A DNA stretch of 64,000 bases from Bisporella sp. PMI_857 (GCA_021307315.1 JAJSPD010000015.1:434001-498000); one strand, 5' to 3'. Shown: positions 23,033 to 34,756, counted from the stretch's first letter. Program-made: numbers and translations. The notes: a model not told the origin generated them from the sequence alone.

Positions 23033-24512
23033 TATTGTGGAAAATTAATATGAAAATTGCAACTGAGCAGAAAAGACAGGAGAGAAAAATCGAGACAACA
23101 AACGCCCCAGGCCAGATTACTCGCAGTTAATTGATTGTTTCAGAACCTCAGTTCGATGGACCCCATTTCATATATATGTCTGCGAATTAAGTACATCACT
23201 ACGAAACCTCGATGAGCCTTGCCAAGAGCATGTGCCTCATACTGGGATGCGATGGTGCATTTAGAACCCAGAGACAGAGGGCATAAACATAAAGATGAGA
23301 GTTTCTGAAACAGTTGCTTGCTGAGCCTCGTTTTCGTGATAACAGGACATTCATATCCAATGATTCCAGTCGCACTCAAAGAGAGCAGGCTGTGTAAAAT
23401 ATCACCACAGGGTTTTCAGAGTTTCGCTTATTTCAGGGGTTTGACTTCGGTGCTTACCACACATAGCCTTTTTTACGTACCTCAGTGTTGCGATCGAGCT
23501 AAATTTTAGCGACGATTAATGGGATCTTTGTGTGGTGTGCAAACTTGTTGCATCACGTAAATATGGAGCTGAAAACCCCCTTGACATTCTTTTGCAAACT
23601 CCCTTGCTATAATTATCTTAGCACAGCCCTAAAGACCACATGTTATGTTTGTGGCTCTTATGGCCATTATATGTCGGAAAATTGGGGCTATGTAAACTAT
23701 AGTGTTGGCTGGAATATTGCCATTCGCATCATTTGTTGTAAAGCATTGCCTACGAATGATAACTATATCACGCTCCCTTTTAGGCTGTATCGTATTGATA
23801 ATGAGAGCTGGGAGATTATTGATCTCGAGCCTACAATACTTGACCCAATAACCATTAAATTATAGATAAAAGCGCCTCTCTGACTATCCGCTTAAATGTG
23901 AAGACACTCTGGAAAGGTGTATCTTGACTCAACGTCGCTTCAAAACCCAAAAAAAAGTTACTGGAACGGAAGCGTCAGATACCGAGGAAACCGAGAAAGT
24001 CGCGCAAACGTCCCCAAGTGGACCATCAACAGTGGCAATAATATGAGCGAACTTCATCGCAGCACTCCGCTGATGGGCTCATCAACGCCCAAGGACAAGG
24101 TCGAAGCAGATGTAAATGAGATTCCTGATTCCGATGAAGATGGCATGTATAGCGATGATTCCGGAACGTTTGAATATAACTAAATAGGCAATATACCATG
24201 CACTTATGAACGATTCTCCAATCTCTGCGAATGATTTTAATTGTTTATCGAGTGTTTATCAGAGTTACCTATTGGCGATATTGGTGGATATGCATTATTT
24301 ACCGTAAAGGGTGGCCTAAGTTGATCATTTGGGAAGTACTTTTAGTCTCAACTATTACCTGCAAAAAGTCTGTCATTGCCATACAGGTTGCTTTGGAATA
24401 TATTTTCAATTTTTAAGCCAATACACTATAATTAAAATGCTTGGCGTAATTCAGACTAAAAACTTTCATGAAGACAACTCTCTCAGTAAAGCCCAGCATT
24501 TACGTCAACAAG
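23033..24512. other. AT-rich intergenic with unassigned ORFs
   Basis: No confident gene. Two plus-strand open frames stand out. 23530-23865 contains a zinc-knuckle-like word, CYVCGSYGHYMSEN, whose last Cys position is Asn. 23917-24183 has an acidic, Ser-rich end (IPDSDEDGMYSDDSG). With solo LTRs next door, a decayed retroelement gag is possible, but this cannot be supported from sequence alone. Confidence 0.3.
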
Positions 24513-24517
24513 GTAAG

Positions 24518-24697
24518 TGTCGGAATACCTACCACGTAGCAAAAGGCGTAGTAGCTGTGGCTACGCTCTTGCTGGTGTGGTTCTGGTATTCGTTGATTCA
24601 TTCTAAGCTACGGCCTATTGCCTGGTAGATATATGTGATAGAAGACCACAATCCTCGCGATATGGAACGCGTGAAGCTATGTACATGCATTCCAACA
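24518..24697 (+). mobile_element. Solo LTR (copia-like), 180 bp, with 5-bp target duplication
   Basis: Starts TGTCGGAATACC and ends GCATTCCAACA, the TG...CA and short inverted ends of a long terminal repeat, in a form common in Ty1/copia elements. It is flanked by GTAAG at 24513-24517 and GTAAG at 24698-24702. A second copy lies inverted at 26036-26215. No internal gag-pol is nearby, so it is a solo LTR left by recombination between the two LTRs of one element. Confidence 0.92.
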
Positions 24698-24702
24698 GTA
24701 AG

Positions 24703-25737
24703 AGTGTCGCCAGGATCATTTACAACATTGGCGGACAACACGGTAAGTTGCTATATGTTTCTGGTGACGCACAACCGCCTGTCCAGCAGCGGAAATTTTA
24801 ATGAGCAAAGTTGAGGAGTAAAGACAGCTACGTTTGTCGTGTCGAATGCGCACGCTTGTAAGGTATTGCTATCGTAGTCACCTACACGCCCCACCTAGGC
24901 GGTCAGGAAGCACAACCATGTATGACCAATTTCCAACATCAATTTTATCTCCGCAAACAACATAGGAAGATCTAGAACCAAATCTCTCTGGGGAAGGCCA
25001 GAGAGCAGCAGTTTAAGTGTGGAAGGTTGCCATCTCCTTCAGACTCCTGTCAAGGAAGAGAGGTAGGAGGCTAACAACGTCTCCGACAGCAACGAGCGGA
25101 CCCAGCTCAAACCAAGTAGGCCACCTTCTGTCAGCCGTATGGGGCAACACGGAGTCCCTAGTTGCACCCGCATTGAAGGAACGGTTTCCTCGTTGGCTCA
25201 GCTCTTCCCGCCACCAAAGTCACAGACTACAAACAAAGACTCAGCTCGTGTCAAGGTATCAGAGTCTCAATGACAGAACCATAACCTCAAAAACACCAAC
25301 AACTCAGCGGCCAACAAGGAGGTTCAAGCAAAGGTTGCCTCCTCTAGCCAAGAAATAAAAAGCCGATCTTAATTCTAATTTCCAACACTTAATTGTTTTG
25401 CCACAAACAAAATCTTAACGTTGAACGTTTTATAATGAAGTAAAAAGCCAATCTACTTTTGTATCGAGTAAGTCTATTACATGCTCTCACAATTAGTTCA
25501 ATATTGACAAGCATACAGCAGAGTGAAAAAGCTATAACTTTGGTAAAAAAAAAAAAAATAGGTCCTTTATTTCTCAGCTGGAGAGATTGCTTCGTTTTAC
25601 TAAGTCTTTCTTGCAAAGCACATTGCATCTCATAAATCAATTATACATCCCTTAATCCCGAATAACGACAGTCTCTTCCATAATCTGCATCTAGCTGGAT
25701 ATTCATCGCAACGAAAATTTACCGGCTCAAGGGTACT
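24703..25737. other. Repeat-rich intergenic, no gene
   Basis: About 1 kb. A less AT-rich island at about 24985-25360 carries one 113-codon frame rich in Arg/Ser/Thr with no homology that I can name; its abrupt edges suggest another mobile fragment. The remainder is AT-rich with an A-run at 25547-25558. Confidence 0.35.
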
Positions 25738-26035
25738 TACCGCATGATATAACGGCCAACGTGCAACAACGCAAAATAAAGTAATAGAATATAATATTTG
25801 ACCAAATTTCAAATCGCAATTAGAAATCAGCTATTAGTTTACAAAAAATACTTAACCAAAAAAATAAAATCAAAGCAATACTTTTCTAGCTGATTTTCCA
25901 GGCCGACCTGATTAATCTAACCAGCATAACTAACATTCCTGGCTAACATTTCTAGCAAGCCATTACAGTTGTATTAAAATATAGGTGCACTGTAAAAAGT
26001 TGTTGTATTATTATAATAAAAATAAAAATACTTTC

Positions 26036-26215
26036 TGTTGGAATGCATGTACATAGTTTCACGCGTTCCATATCACGAGGATTGTGGGTCTCCTATCACA
26101 TATATCTACCTGGTAATAGGCCGTAGCTTAAAACAATCAACGAATATCATAACCACACCGGCAAGAGCGTAGTCACAGCTACTACGCCTTTTGCTACATG
26201 GTAGGTATTCCGACA
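26036..26215 (-). mobile_element. Solo LTR, inverted copy, inside the TIR element
   Basis: Reverse-complement copy (about 90 percent by eye, 180 bp) of the LTR at 24518-24697, beginning TGTTGGAATGC and ending TATTCCGACA on the plus strand. It is flanked by its own duplication, CTTTC at 26031-26035 and 26216-26220. The different duplications show the two LTRs inserted independently rather than being the two ends of one element. Confidence 0.93.
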
Positions 26216-26229
26216 CTTTCAAAAAGGAC

Positions 26230-26291
26230 TAATATGTACAGGAAGTGAAGGAAAGTCATGTATCGCTTTCATTTACTTCCTGTACATATTA
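26230..26291. repeat. Near-perfect hairpin
   Basis: Seventeen-base perfect arms (TAATATGTACAGGAAGT against ACTTCCTGTACATATTA) extend through an imperfect inner stem to a loop of about 10 bases. It lies in the centre of the interrupted TIR element, just after the LTR. Confidence 0.8.
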
Positions 26292-26447
26292 CCCCTTTTC
26301 TTGAGATTATTTCTTTTATTTTTTTATTACTCAACTACAATACAACTAGCTAAAAAAGTCAGCCAGGAATGTTAGTTATGCTGGTTAGATTAATCAGGTC
26401 GGCCAGGAAAATCAGCTAGAAAAGTATTGCTTTGATTTTTTTTGGGA

Positions 26448-26465
26448 GGGGGGGGGGGGGGGGGG
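26448..26465 (+). repeat. 18-G homopolymer in right TIR arm
   Basis: Run of 18 G, preceded by GGGA, in the right arm only. The left arm reads TTAACCAAAAAAATAAAAT at the matching place, so the tract expanded after the arms formed, or is a sequencing-prone site. Confidence 0.9.
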
Positions 26466-26839
26466 TTAAGTATTTTTGTAAACTAATAGCTGATTTCTAA
26501 TTGCGATTTGAAATTTGATCAAATATTATATTCTATTACCTTATTTTGCGTTGTTGCACGTTGGCCATTATATCATGCGGTATACTCAACTGACCAAGAA
26601 TATCAAACTTTAGATTACAAGAATCAAGATATATTACTGTTCCCCGGAGTTCTTTACCAACTCATATATTGGAGCAATCGTATCATATGGAATTAACAAC
26701 AATGCCTTCTAACTGGTATTCAAATTTTGTTTTCATTAACTACTATATTTATTTTAACAGTGTCTTCGCCTATTCCTTTCTATCAGTCTATTACGTGTTT
26801 CTCCATTATACAGCCGCTCAAGATACCTTTAAGCAGGTT

Positions 26840-28783
26840 CTAGATAGCAAACTTGCTCCTCGCTCTCAACTTCGCGCCAAAGAAATATAGCGCGAACATA
26901 CCCACGATACCTATCACCGAAAGTCCTCCAAGCAAGCTGGTCCCTTTCCCAACTCCCAAATTAATAAATAGAGGGCGCCCAAAAAGAATACTGCCACATG
27001 CGAATGCCGAGCGGAGGAAGTCATTAGCAGCGAAGAGGCTGGCGGCATACATTGGATAAGACAGAGGAACATATACAAAGATGCATTGCATAACGATAAA
27101 CACGCTAGCGCCGTAGACTGTGATCCCTATTGTTGGTGCAATCCAGTGGACATCTTGACGTGCTGTCCAGGCGAAGATGAAGAGTCCGAACGTCGGGAAG
27201 AAGCATGCGATGAGAGCAGGCACAAGACGGGACTCTTGTGCGCGCATACCATTTTTCAATATATCTGGGATGAGTAATTTCCACAAATACAAGCAGTATA
27301 TCACTATGCCAATAGCGCATGCTACCAGTATGCAGGTGAAAACGACACCGATCATGCCTAGGCTAAACCCGTAATAGACAGGATATACTAATGGAAATAC
27401 TTCGAAGAAAGAGTAGTAGATGCCATAAATGATGGCGGTATAGATGTTCACGAAAGCAATAGCGGGATCTTTGATGGTAATCTCCATGGGCTTGACGATC
27501 GCGTCTATTAAAAGCTTCGATGCCTTTAGGTGCTTTTGGTCGATCTCTGATTGAGACATTAGGCGTGAGTCACCTGTCAATTTGCGCAAACGCTGGGCTC
27601 GGCGGAGAAGAATATTCGGAGTACTAGTCTCCGGCAAGAGAGCCAACATGAGGACTAGAACCGGACCGGCGGCCCAGACAATTTCCCACAATGACCATCT
27701 CCAACCTGTCATATCTATTAGCTTGTCTTGAAGGATAGAAAAGGGGTATATCCGTCGTCACGCACCTTTAGCCGTAACAGCAAACCCCGAAATCAAGGGT
27801 CCAAGCGCAGGTCCACAGTATGCAGCAGAGACCCAAGCCACCATTGCATAGGGCAAATATAAGAGGGAGTACATGTCTTGCATGGTAGCTCCACCAGTGG
27901 CCAGGCAAGGTGATCCGAAAAACCCTTGCAAGAATCGAAGAACCAAAAGACCAGCGAAATTGTTGACCAGCGCCGTTGGAATAGATAATATGGCGAATAG
28001 AAACATGGTCACTGCGTAGATGGGGGAGCGTCCGAGTAACGGAATTTCAGACAGCGGAGACCAAAGAAGTGGGCCAATCCCATACGCGAGTACGTATAGA
28101 GACAATGGAAGAGCCGCTGCGGTGGGTGAAACATGGAACTTCTCTATCACTCCTTCAATACTCGAGGTATAAATAGCGGAGCCAGTGTAAACAACGAAGG
28201 TATAAGCGCAAATAATAGCGGAAACGAAGAACCGTTTACCGTTCGACCAATTTTGAGGATTTGCGGGATCATCAGATGTATACCAATCCACCAAGATATT
28301 GCCATCCGTTGTTTTGACAGGTGCTATAGGCGATGATTTTGTTTTCTCTAGCGCCAATTCAGCTTCGATCTCCAACCGCTCCTCAGAAAATGGCATGGTT
28401 GCTAGGCGACTTCGAGTCCGAGAAAGGGACAGATCTTCTGCGTCTTGTTTCGCTTGTCTTCTTGACTCTTGTTTCTCGACATCGACATCCGTATTTTCTT
28501 GCCTTCTTGATTCTTCCTGTTTCTCGGAGTCAAGAGCTCCTCCTAATCCAGCAGTCGATCCATGCGCAGTGATGCTAGAATGGCTCGTTCTGACATCGGA
28601 CACACTACGCTTGGGCGCTGGCGCTTTACGGACTTTTTCATCGTCACCAGAGGAGTTAAGAATAGACCTATAAGACTCCGGCAGTTCATAACCAGAAAGC
28701 TCTTCCGGGTACTTTAGAATTCTATTACCGGTAACGAAGCGTATAAACTGGCCCAAGGGGGCTTCTCTGAGGGTGTCTGTCAT
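26840..28783 (-). CDS. MFS transporter, DHA1 (Tpo1/Flu1-like) drug:H+ antiporter
   Basis: Plasma-membrane exporter of 630 residues. Exons 27766-28783 and 26840-27714, intron 27715-27765 (51 nt). The N-terminal 180 residues are a hydrophilic, charged cytoplasmic domain (SEKQEESRRQENTDVDVEKQ). Then come NPQNWSNGKR and twelve helices. Family signatures are RFLQGFFGSPCLATGGATMQ (motif near helix 4), GPALGPLISGF followed by GWRW across the splice, and LPETSTPNILLRRAQRLRK in the central loop. These place it with polyamine/multidrug DHA1 carriers. The ATG at 28783 is preferred to an upstream GTG at 28813. It is followed 260 bp downstream by the TIR element and preceded by the BVMO gene in the same orientation. 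The substrate is unknown. Confidence 0.92.
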
Positions 28784-31114
28784 GGCAAGCGTTATTGGCA
28801 GTTCCGGTAGCACAACGGGAAATAGTAGAAAAATAATGAGAAAAATACATACTCAAGGGAATATGACCACCTATATAGTTTCACTCAAGGCATAATAAAA
28901 GAGCCCATCTCATCCTGATTATGAGATAGGTCAAAGAACGGAGTAAGCCATCAATCTGCAAGAAACCCAACGCCAAAGTCTAACCAACTAATCATCCTGC
29001 ACATATCGACTCCCATTGGCTCTTAGTCGATACCATTTGACTCATACACTATTATTAAGCAAGACAACCGACGAAACGGTGGAAAGCTTGCTGGTCGGAA
29101 TGCATTTTGCGGATGTAAGCTGTTGCTGGGCATAGAAGCGGCAGTATTAGACATGTCTAAATCCGCTAAACCCCGTCAAATTGACAGCAACACAGCGAAT
29201 CCCGATCAACAATCGGCACCGGCGGCCTAAAAATCGTCCTGCATGCGGCTATTTCAAAGATGACGTCGTTGAGGCTCAGTTTCCACACCATAAGGATATA
29301 GCTCGTAAGCAAACTTAAGTGTCCTAATTAGATTGTCTCACGACTGAGCCTATGCCACATGTTTGATAATATCAGGCTACGGCCATTGGTTGCATCAGTG
29401 GCTGTGACACCAGGAATTAAGGTTTCAAGCTGATCGGATTATTAATGCTATTAGAGATTAGTGAACATGAAAGCTACGGACTGGCTCAAACGGCTGAGAG
29501 TTTGTCCTTTCGCGTTCTAATTGGCGAGGAACCCACAAACAAGGAAGGGGCGTTAGTACCAAGGAGTGATCTAACCGCGTATCGGATTCAATAAGACAAA
29601 TAAAGACTGAAATATCATGCTTCATGAGCGGACGGGCCGTTCAAGTTACCAAGCGCCAAAGAGCCTAGATATAACCGACGAAGCTTAATTGATCGGTTTT
29701 TATTCTGAAATGTGAAGGGGTTTCCATAAGTTGCAAGGTCGGCTAAAGTTCTTCAAAGGCGGCATTTTTAGCGAAAGAGTGAAAGACCAAACCTAACGGG
29801 GTAAAACTGAGGATGGCGTTACAGTGCTGCTGAATACTAAATGTTGAAATAGCATTTGAAACATTTAAATATAGTACGGTATTATTGAAGATTTGATCTT
29901 TGCTCAGTCCGTCAGATCTTAGTGCACCCATTTCCTGAGTGAGGAAGTGAAAAGCATCTGTCTGAGGTGAGCCTCGTAAACAATGAGCCTTGTCCACCAG
30001 AGATTATTTTCTTGCCATGGCACATGGTCCTTCTGGGGAACAGAGCAGCGCGTAACGCGAATCCATAGATGTCGGTTTTAAGTTGCGTACATCCGCAAAA
30101 CCCACCTAGTTGGTAAATGTCCGTGTCCGATGAATGTAACATCAGGCCGAAGGCCGGGAATTGCCCAGCCAAGACGAATACCAAGACACACAAATATATC
30201 GATTACTCAGATTCAAGGCAGCCACTTTATGACACAATCCAATTATACATTGTGATGCAGAGTCATAATCATGTGGCGTGGCAACATAAAACGGCATTTG
30301 TAATTACCAAAGACGGATTATAGTTTCTAGTAAAGGTTGTTACAAATCCCTGAGCCGAAAACACAAAACTTACCATTCCCACTTGCAGAAGAGACCTCAC
30401 CAATGGTCCAAAGGAATAAAGTCTTGGAATGGAAGCTGCCGAGATGACCAGCTTGAGAGATTGAACGACTCGCGGAGAGAAAGCCATTTTTGGCGCGATT
30501 TTATTGTAATTAAATTTCTCATTAATAATCACAAATTGAGCAGATCAGGGCTCAAGAGTCCAGTCGAAAGACCCAATTCGCCCTTGACCTAGCCAAATAT
30601 TGACACACATACAGGAGAAACAGTGAAAACCGAGCAGTTCACGAAGAGAAATGCTTCAAAATCTTGCAGGTCGACATCCATTCATGGGGCCCTGGTATCT
30701 GAAATAGAGGAAAGAGATATATGCAAACTAGTTAGATATCACGCGTGCTACGGATGGCAATTTTTGTAAGCTAGCACTACTGAGATTGAAATGATAAGTT
30801 TTTAAAAATTACAGCAAACATACGAGTATTATTGACGCAAGCGATTTCTAGACAACATGAGTTCAACCACTATCCCTCGAGTTAGGCCTCATAGACTTTG
30901 GTCTGAACTTCAGTATATTAGGCCCTGCCTGCAAAATCTGATGAAGGGTACAAGCACAAGGCTACTTTCATTCTTCCAAGTCGAAAAATAAAAGGTCAGT
31001 TGCAATATAGCAAAATTTCTGACACATTGAGCGTGTACTTATTGTATAATTTAGTTTTCCCGATGCCATATACTATCGCACGTCTGGATTGATGTCCGAC
31101 ATAAGATGCTGGAC
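28784..31114. other. Intergenic, no gene seen
   Basis: About 2.3 kb between the MFS start and the BVMO stop. Frames of up to 93 codons are overlapping shadows on both strands without domain or splice support. No repeat boundary recognised. Confidence 0.5.
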
Positions 31115-33301
31115 TTACTCGTTCCACTGCTCATGCAAGGTCTCGAGATCGACTTTACCTTTCTCCTTCAAGTAAGCAGTCACCTCGTCATGATTTTCAT
31201 TCTCTCCACCCTCTCCGCCTTGCCACCCCCCTCCATCCCACTTGACATTTGGAGTACCACCGTTCTTAGCATCAAGATACCTCGCCTCCCTCGCTGTATC
31301 CCCATTGCCGAAGTACTCGAACCTATTCTCCTGCGCATCGCGGGTCCTTTCAAACTCAAAATCCTCCCATCGAATATCGCGAAGAATGTCGAAGCGATGG
31401 TGTCCGGTCCCAGGCCAGCCGATAACCACTCGTTGCTCTGTAGCACTATATTTGGACGCGTCGATTTCGTTTTTGGGGGAATTGATAATGTGCTGCTTGA
31501 CGGGTTTAAACCAGGAGTTGCATTTATCTGTTGTGACTTTATCCTCAAAGAATCCGCTCACTATGCTATTGAAGTCATCAGTGGCCTCGACACTTGGTGC
31601 AATCGAGGCATAGCTTTGTGTCTGCACTTTCCGAATTGCCTTTGCAATGAATGTTGCGCTTAGCTCTGCTTGCAGCGGCACTGTCCCGCCCATTCCGTTA
31701 CCTTGTGCCTAGATTTATTGAGCAGGCGTTTTGGAGTTGAAGATTGAATACATACCTGCATCACGAAGAAGTAGTTGGGGAATCCGGGTGCCATCATTCC
31801 AAGATATGTTTCAGGGTAGCCAATATCACCATCAAAACTCCATTTATCGACCAAATCGACTCCGTCTTTGCCAATAGTTGGGAAGCGAGGAGCATATCCA
31901 TCGGAGAACCCAGTTGCAGTGATAATGGCATCCACCTCGCGCAGAGTTCCATCTGCTGTCTTTAGGCCTGTCTCAGTCGCTGATACGATCGGTTCTGTGA
32001 CGTACTCAACATGAGGCAATAGGAGTGACTCTAGATAACCTGGGGCAGGTGTGATTCTCTTGCATCCAGGAGCATAATCAGGTAATACCCGAGCCAACCA
32101 TTCCTCGTCTCCGTTAAGCCGTGTCAACATAGTCTTAACAATCGTTTCCCTCAGCAGATTGTTTTGAGGGCTGTTTTTGTAAGTCCCTGCTAATAGGCCA
32201 TGAAATCCTGATTCGAGGTTCTTGCGGTACTTGACATATGAAGTTGGGTCATCCGCCCACTGCTTTCTCTGCTCTTTAGAGTATGTCGGTCCACCTGGCG
32301 CTGCTGCTGTTGCCTCATGTAGTGAAGCACGAAACGTGGGCGATATCCAGACTTTTGAGCGTACATAGTGGTCAAGATGGCTCACGTCATGTACTATGTT
32401 CGGCAAAATCTGTTGTCCACTTGCACCATTGCCGATAACTGCAACACGTTTGCCTCTATGTTCATAGCTGTGATCCCACTCAGCCGTATGGATAAGTTTC
32501 CCCTTGAAGGTAGCAAGGCCGGGGATTGGAGGAGTATGAGTCTTGTTAAGGCGCCCTGGTGCTGTGACTAGAAAGTCTGCTTGGTCAACAACTGCCTCCC
32601 CTGTTTTAAGATCTTTAATGATAACTTCCCATTTGGAAGATTCGCCCAGCCAAGTTGCCTTGATCACCTCATGATTGAAGCTAATCTTGTCTCTAACTTT
32701 ATACTCGGATATTATGTTCTCATAATACTGTTGAATCTCAGCAGCCTTGGGATAATACTCGCTCCAGTTATAATTTGGTGCAAAGGTCAATTCTGGAAGG
32801 TTATTAGTCTCCATAGAGTCATAGGGTACTGAGAACAACAATCACTTACGATATGCATGAGATGGGACATCACATCTTGTTCCCGGATAGTTGTTGACTG
32901 CCCAAGTTCCCCCCTATTTCTATTGTTAGATGAACCTAAAGTCGTGCGAAGCCACTTCTTACTACGCGTTCGTTCTTTTCATAGACTTTAATCGTATGGT
33001 TTCTAACTTTCTTAGAGAGTAATATCGCCGTCGCTACTCCAGCGATCCCGGTGCCAATAATAATAGTCTAATGGAAATCGTGTCAAACAAACAATATGTC
33101 TCGATCTTTGATTTGTGGATCTTCTACCTTGACAGGCCTGTGAGGCTCATATGCCTTATGTGTGGGGTAATACTTGCTTTGCTTTGATTGTCTAGATTTC
33201 TGAGTATATGTGGATTCGTGCGGTTCCTGAGAAGCAGGTGCCAGATGTCTCTTGATAGAGCTCAGCCTGTCAGCAGCAGAAGCATTTTGCGAGGTGGCCA
33301 T
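31115..33301 (-). CDS. Baeyer-Villiger monooxygenase (FAD/NADPH flavin monooxygenase)
   Basis: Inserts oxygen next to a ketone to give an ester or lactone, using FAD and NADPH. Exons 33128-33301, 32963-33067, 32850-32913, 31756-32792 and 31115-31708 sum to 1974 nt, 657 residues. The FAD-binding GTGIAG is at residues 63-68. The class fingerprint FKGKLIHTAEWD starts at residue 210 and is followed by the NADPH Rossmann motif VIGNGASG. ATGFSDGY follows later. Length and N-terminal extension fit the long (phenylacetone/steroid/cyclopentadecanone) subgroup. The first intron is modelled as 60 nt from AAG|GTAGAA because the alternative donor would leave a 26-nt intron. The extended C-terminus ends HEQWNE. 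A relic of a cousin lies at 20210-20403. The substrate is not predictable. Confidence 0.92.
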
Positions 33302-34149
33302 TTTGATGAGAGTAAATACATCAAGGTTTCCATCCCTTTGGTTTCATGATCCTTATAATATATAGCCATTATCATAAGTGGGATATGTATCTATGCGACC
33401 TTGTGGCCTTATATTCGTTCATTCAGTCTTGTTAAACGGGCAATGTTGATAACTTGGCAAGGTGGTAAGGAGATGGATCCAATGGGAATAAAGAGTAGCT
33501 CTATCTAGACTTCTATTGGGTAGTATATTATTTTGAAGTGCATTGTAATTGAACGGAGCAATGGCGCAAGCTTCCATTGATATCAGCCTATCGTATTTTG
33601 GGGTTCTTGATACAAGTCTTGCACAATTTCTTAGTATAAAGTCGTGATACCTCCACTCTTAAACAGAAGATGGCCCGGGCCAGTGTCGCCTGAAACATGT
33701 CTTTCCTCCAGTAACTCACCATGTAACTTACTGTGCCCGGCCATGAGCTCATGCCTATAAATTTGTTAGGGTGCATAATATTTCTCCAAAGACAGAGACA
33801 GCAAGTATTTTAGTTGACGGCGATGTCTTACAAATGCTATCTGTGCAGATCAGCTGCTCGCCTCATCATGAAAATAGAACTTAGAATTTAAACTACTCGT
33901 CACTGGCAGGTTTTATGAAGCAGGGAAGCAGTGTAGACAGAAATATAAAGAAAAGCATGCGAATTCCATGGTCAGGATTGCATCGACATTAGTCACGTGC
34001 TTGGGACTCACCGATTCCGAGTGTTAGAGATCTATTAGCTAGATGATCAATTAGAGGGCCTACGATGGTATCGAATACAGGCCTATTAGGAGCGTTACAG
34101 ATGTATTCTTTACAGTTATTGGCCGTACTATATGGGTAAAGGGATCTTC
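33302..34149. other. Intergenic, no gene seen
   Basis: About 850 bp upstream of the BVMO start, ending at the TIR element. No supported ORF. Confidence 0.5.
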
Positions 34150-34151
34150 TA

Positions 34152-34756
34152 ACGTACTTGATAGGTAAGTGGAACAGACAAGCGAGTGAAACAGCGCGGT
34201 TTTACCGCAAAAAATGCGCTTTTTCAAAACGTATTATTTCAAGTACCATTTTACTAAAATTCTTGAAACTTAATATACAACAACTCAATTGTAATTTGTA
34301 TACATAATTTAAGTTTAGGACTAATACAATTTATAATTATTTAAAAATGTTTAAAAAATGAAATTACAAGGATTGTCACGATCATGGATCATGTGACCTA
34401 GATGGGCTTGGCACGACCCCTCATTTCTATTATGATCGCGCACAACAATTGCTTTTCCTCCTTAGTTTAGTATTCTCGTAATAGAACCACCTTACTAGCC
34501 GCCTCACCAGGCCAAAGGATTGGGCTTTCGTGACAAGGATTATTTTAGCGCGAAATTTTATATCTATATACTTATAATACTAAAACTTTCGAAATTTGAA
34601 AACTTGTTTGTTTATATACTTAAAATAATATGTATTAAGTTTTAAGAGTTTTAATAAAATAGTACTTGAAATAGCACGTTTTGAAAAAGCGCTTTTTTTG
34701 CGGTAAAACCGCGTTGTTTCACTCGCTTGTCTGTTCCACTTACCTATCAGGTACGT
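34152..34756. mobile_element. Second non-autonomous TIR element, interrupted by a solo LTR
   Basis: The left end reads ACGTACTTGATAGGTAAGTG and the right end is its inverted copy, CACTTACCTATCAGGTACGT. TA flanks both sides (34150-34151 and 34757-34758). The outer 80-85 bp of the arms match closely, with homology fading to about 130 bp (AT-rich, TTTTGAAAAAGCGC-like core). No transposase. It contains an LTR at 34374-34535; without that and its duplicate the element was about 438 bp. The right end is 190 bp upstream of the Mpv17-family start codon, so it forms part of that promoter or leader. Confidence 0.88.
34374..34535 (+). mobile_element. Solo LTR (TGTCACGA...TCGTGACA), 162 bp
   Basis: Eight-base perfect inverted ends, TGTCACGA at 34374 and TCGTGACA ending at 34535. 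It is flanked by AGGAT at 34369-34373 and AGGAT at 34536-34540. Sequence composition shifts inside (more GC than the surrounding arms). The ends resemble LTRs of fungal Gypsy-type elements as I know them. No coding domain remains. Confidence 0.88.

Larger units (their letters stand above)
25740..26580. mobile_element. Non-autonomous TIR element with about 215-bp inverted arms, interrupted by a solo LTR
   Basis: The left arm (25740 to about 25955) begins CCGCATGATATAACGGCCAAC. Its inverted counterpart (about 26350-26580) ends GTTGGCCATTATATCATGCGG. Both are flanked by TA (25738-25739 and 26581-26582), implying a Tc1/mariner-type TA target. Arms differ by scattered substitutions and by an 18-G tract in the right arm (26448-26465) where the left arm has only two matching bases. 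No transposase is present. Removing the LTR at 26036-26215 and one 5-bp duplicate gives an original length of about 656 bp. The arms therefore predate the LTR insertion. Confidence 0.85.

Noticed and set aside
24985..25360. SINE or gene fragment in an AT-poor island
   Set aside because: No tRNA-like promoter, no target duplication and no recognisable protein; described only as unexplained.
24518..26215. The two LTRs as ends of a single retroelement
   Set aside because: They are in opposite orientation and carry different 5-bp duplications (GTAAG and CTTTC), so they are separate solo LTRs.
33083..33127. Alternative first donor of the Baeyer-Villiger gene
   Set aside because: Would leave an intron of about 26 nt, whereas the AAG|GTAGAA donor gives 60 nt and a natural join into the FAD-binding strand.
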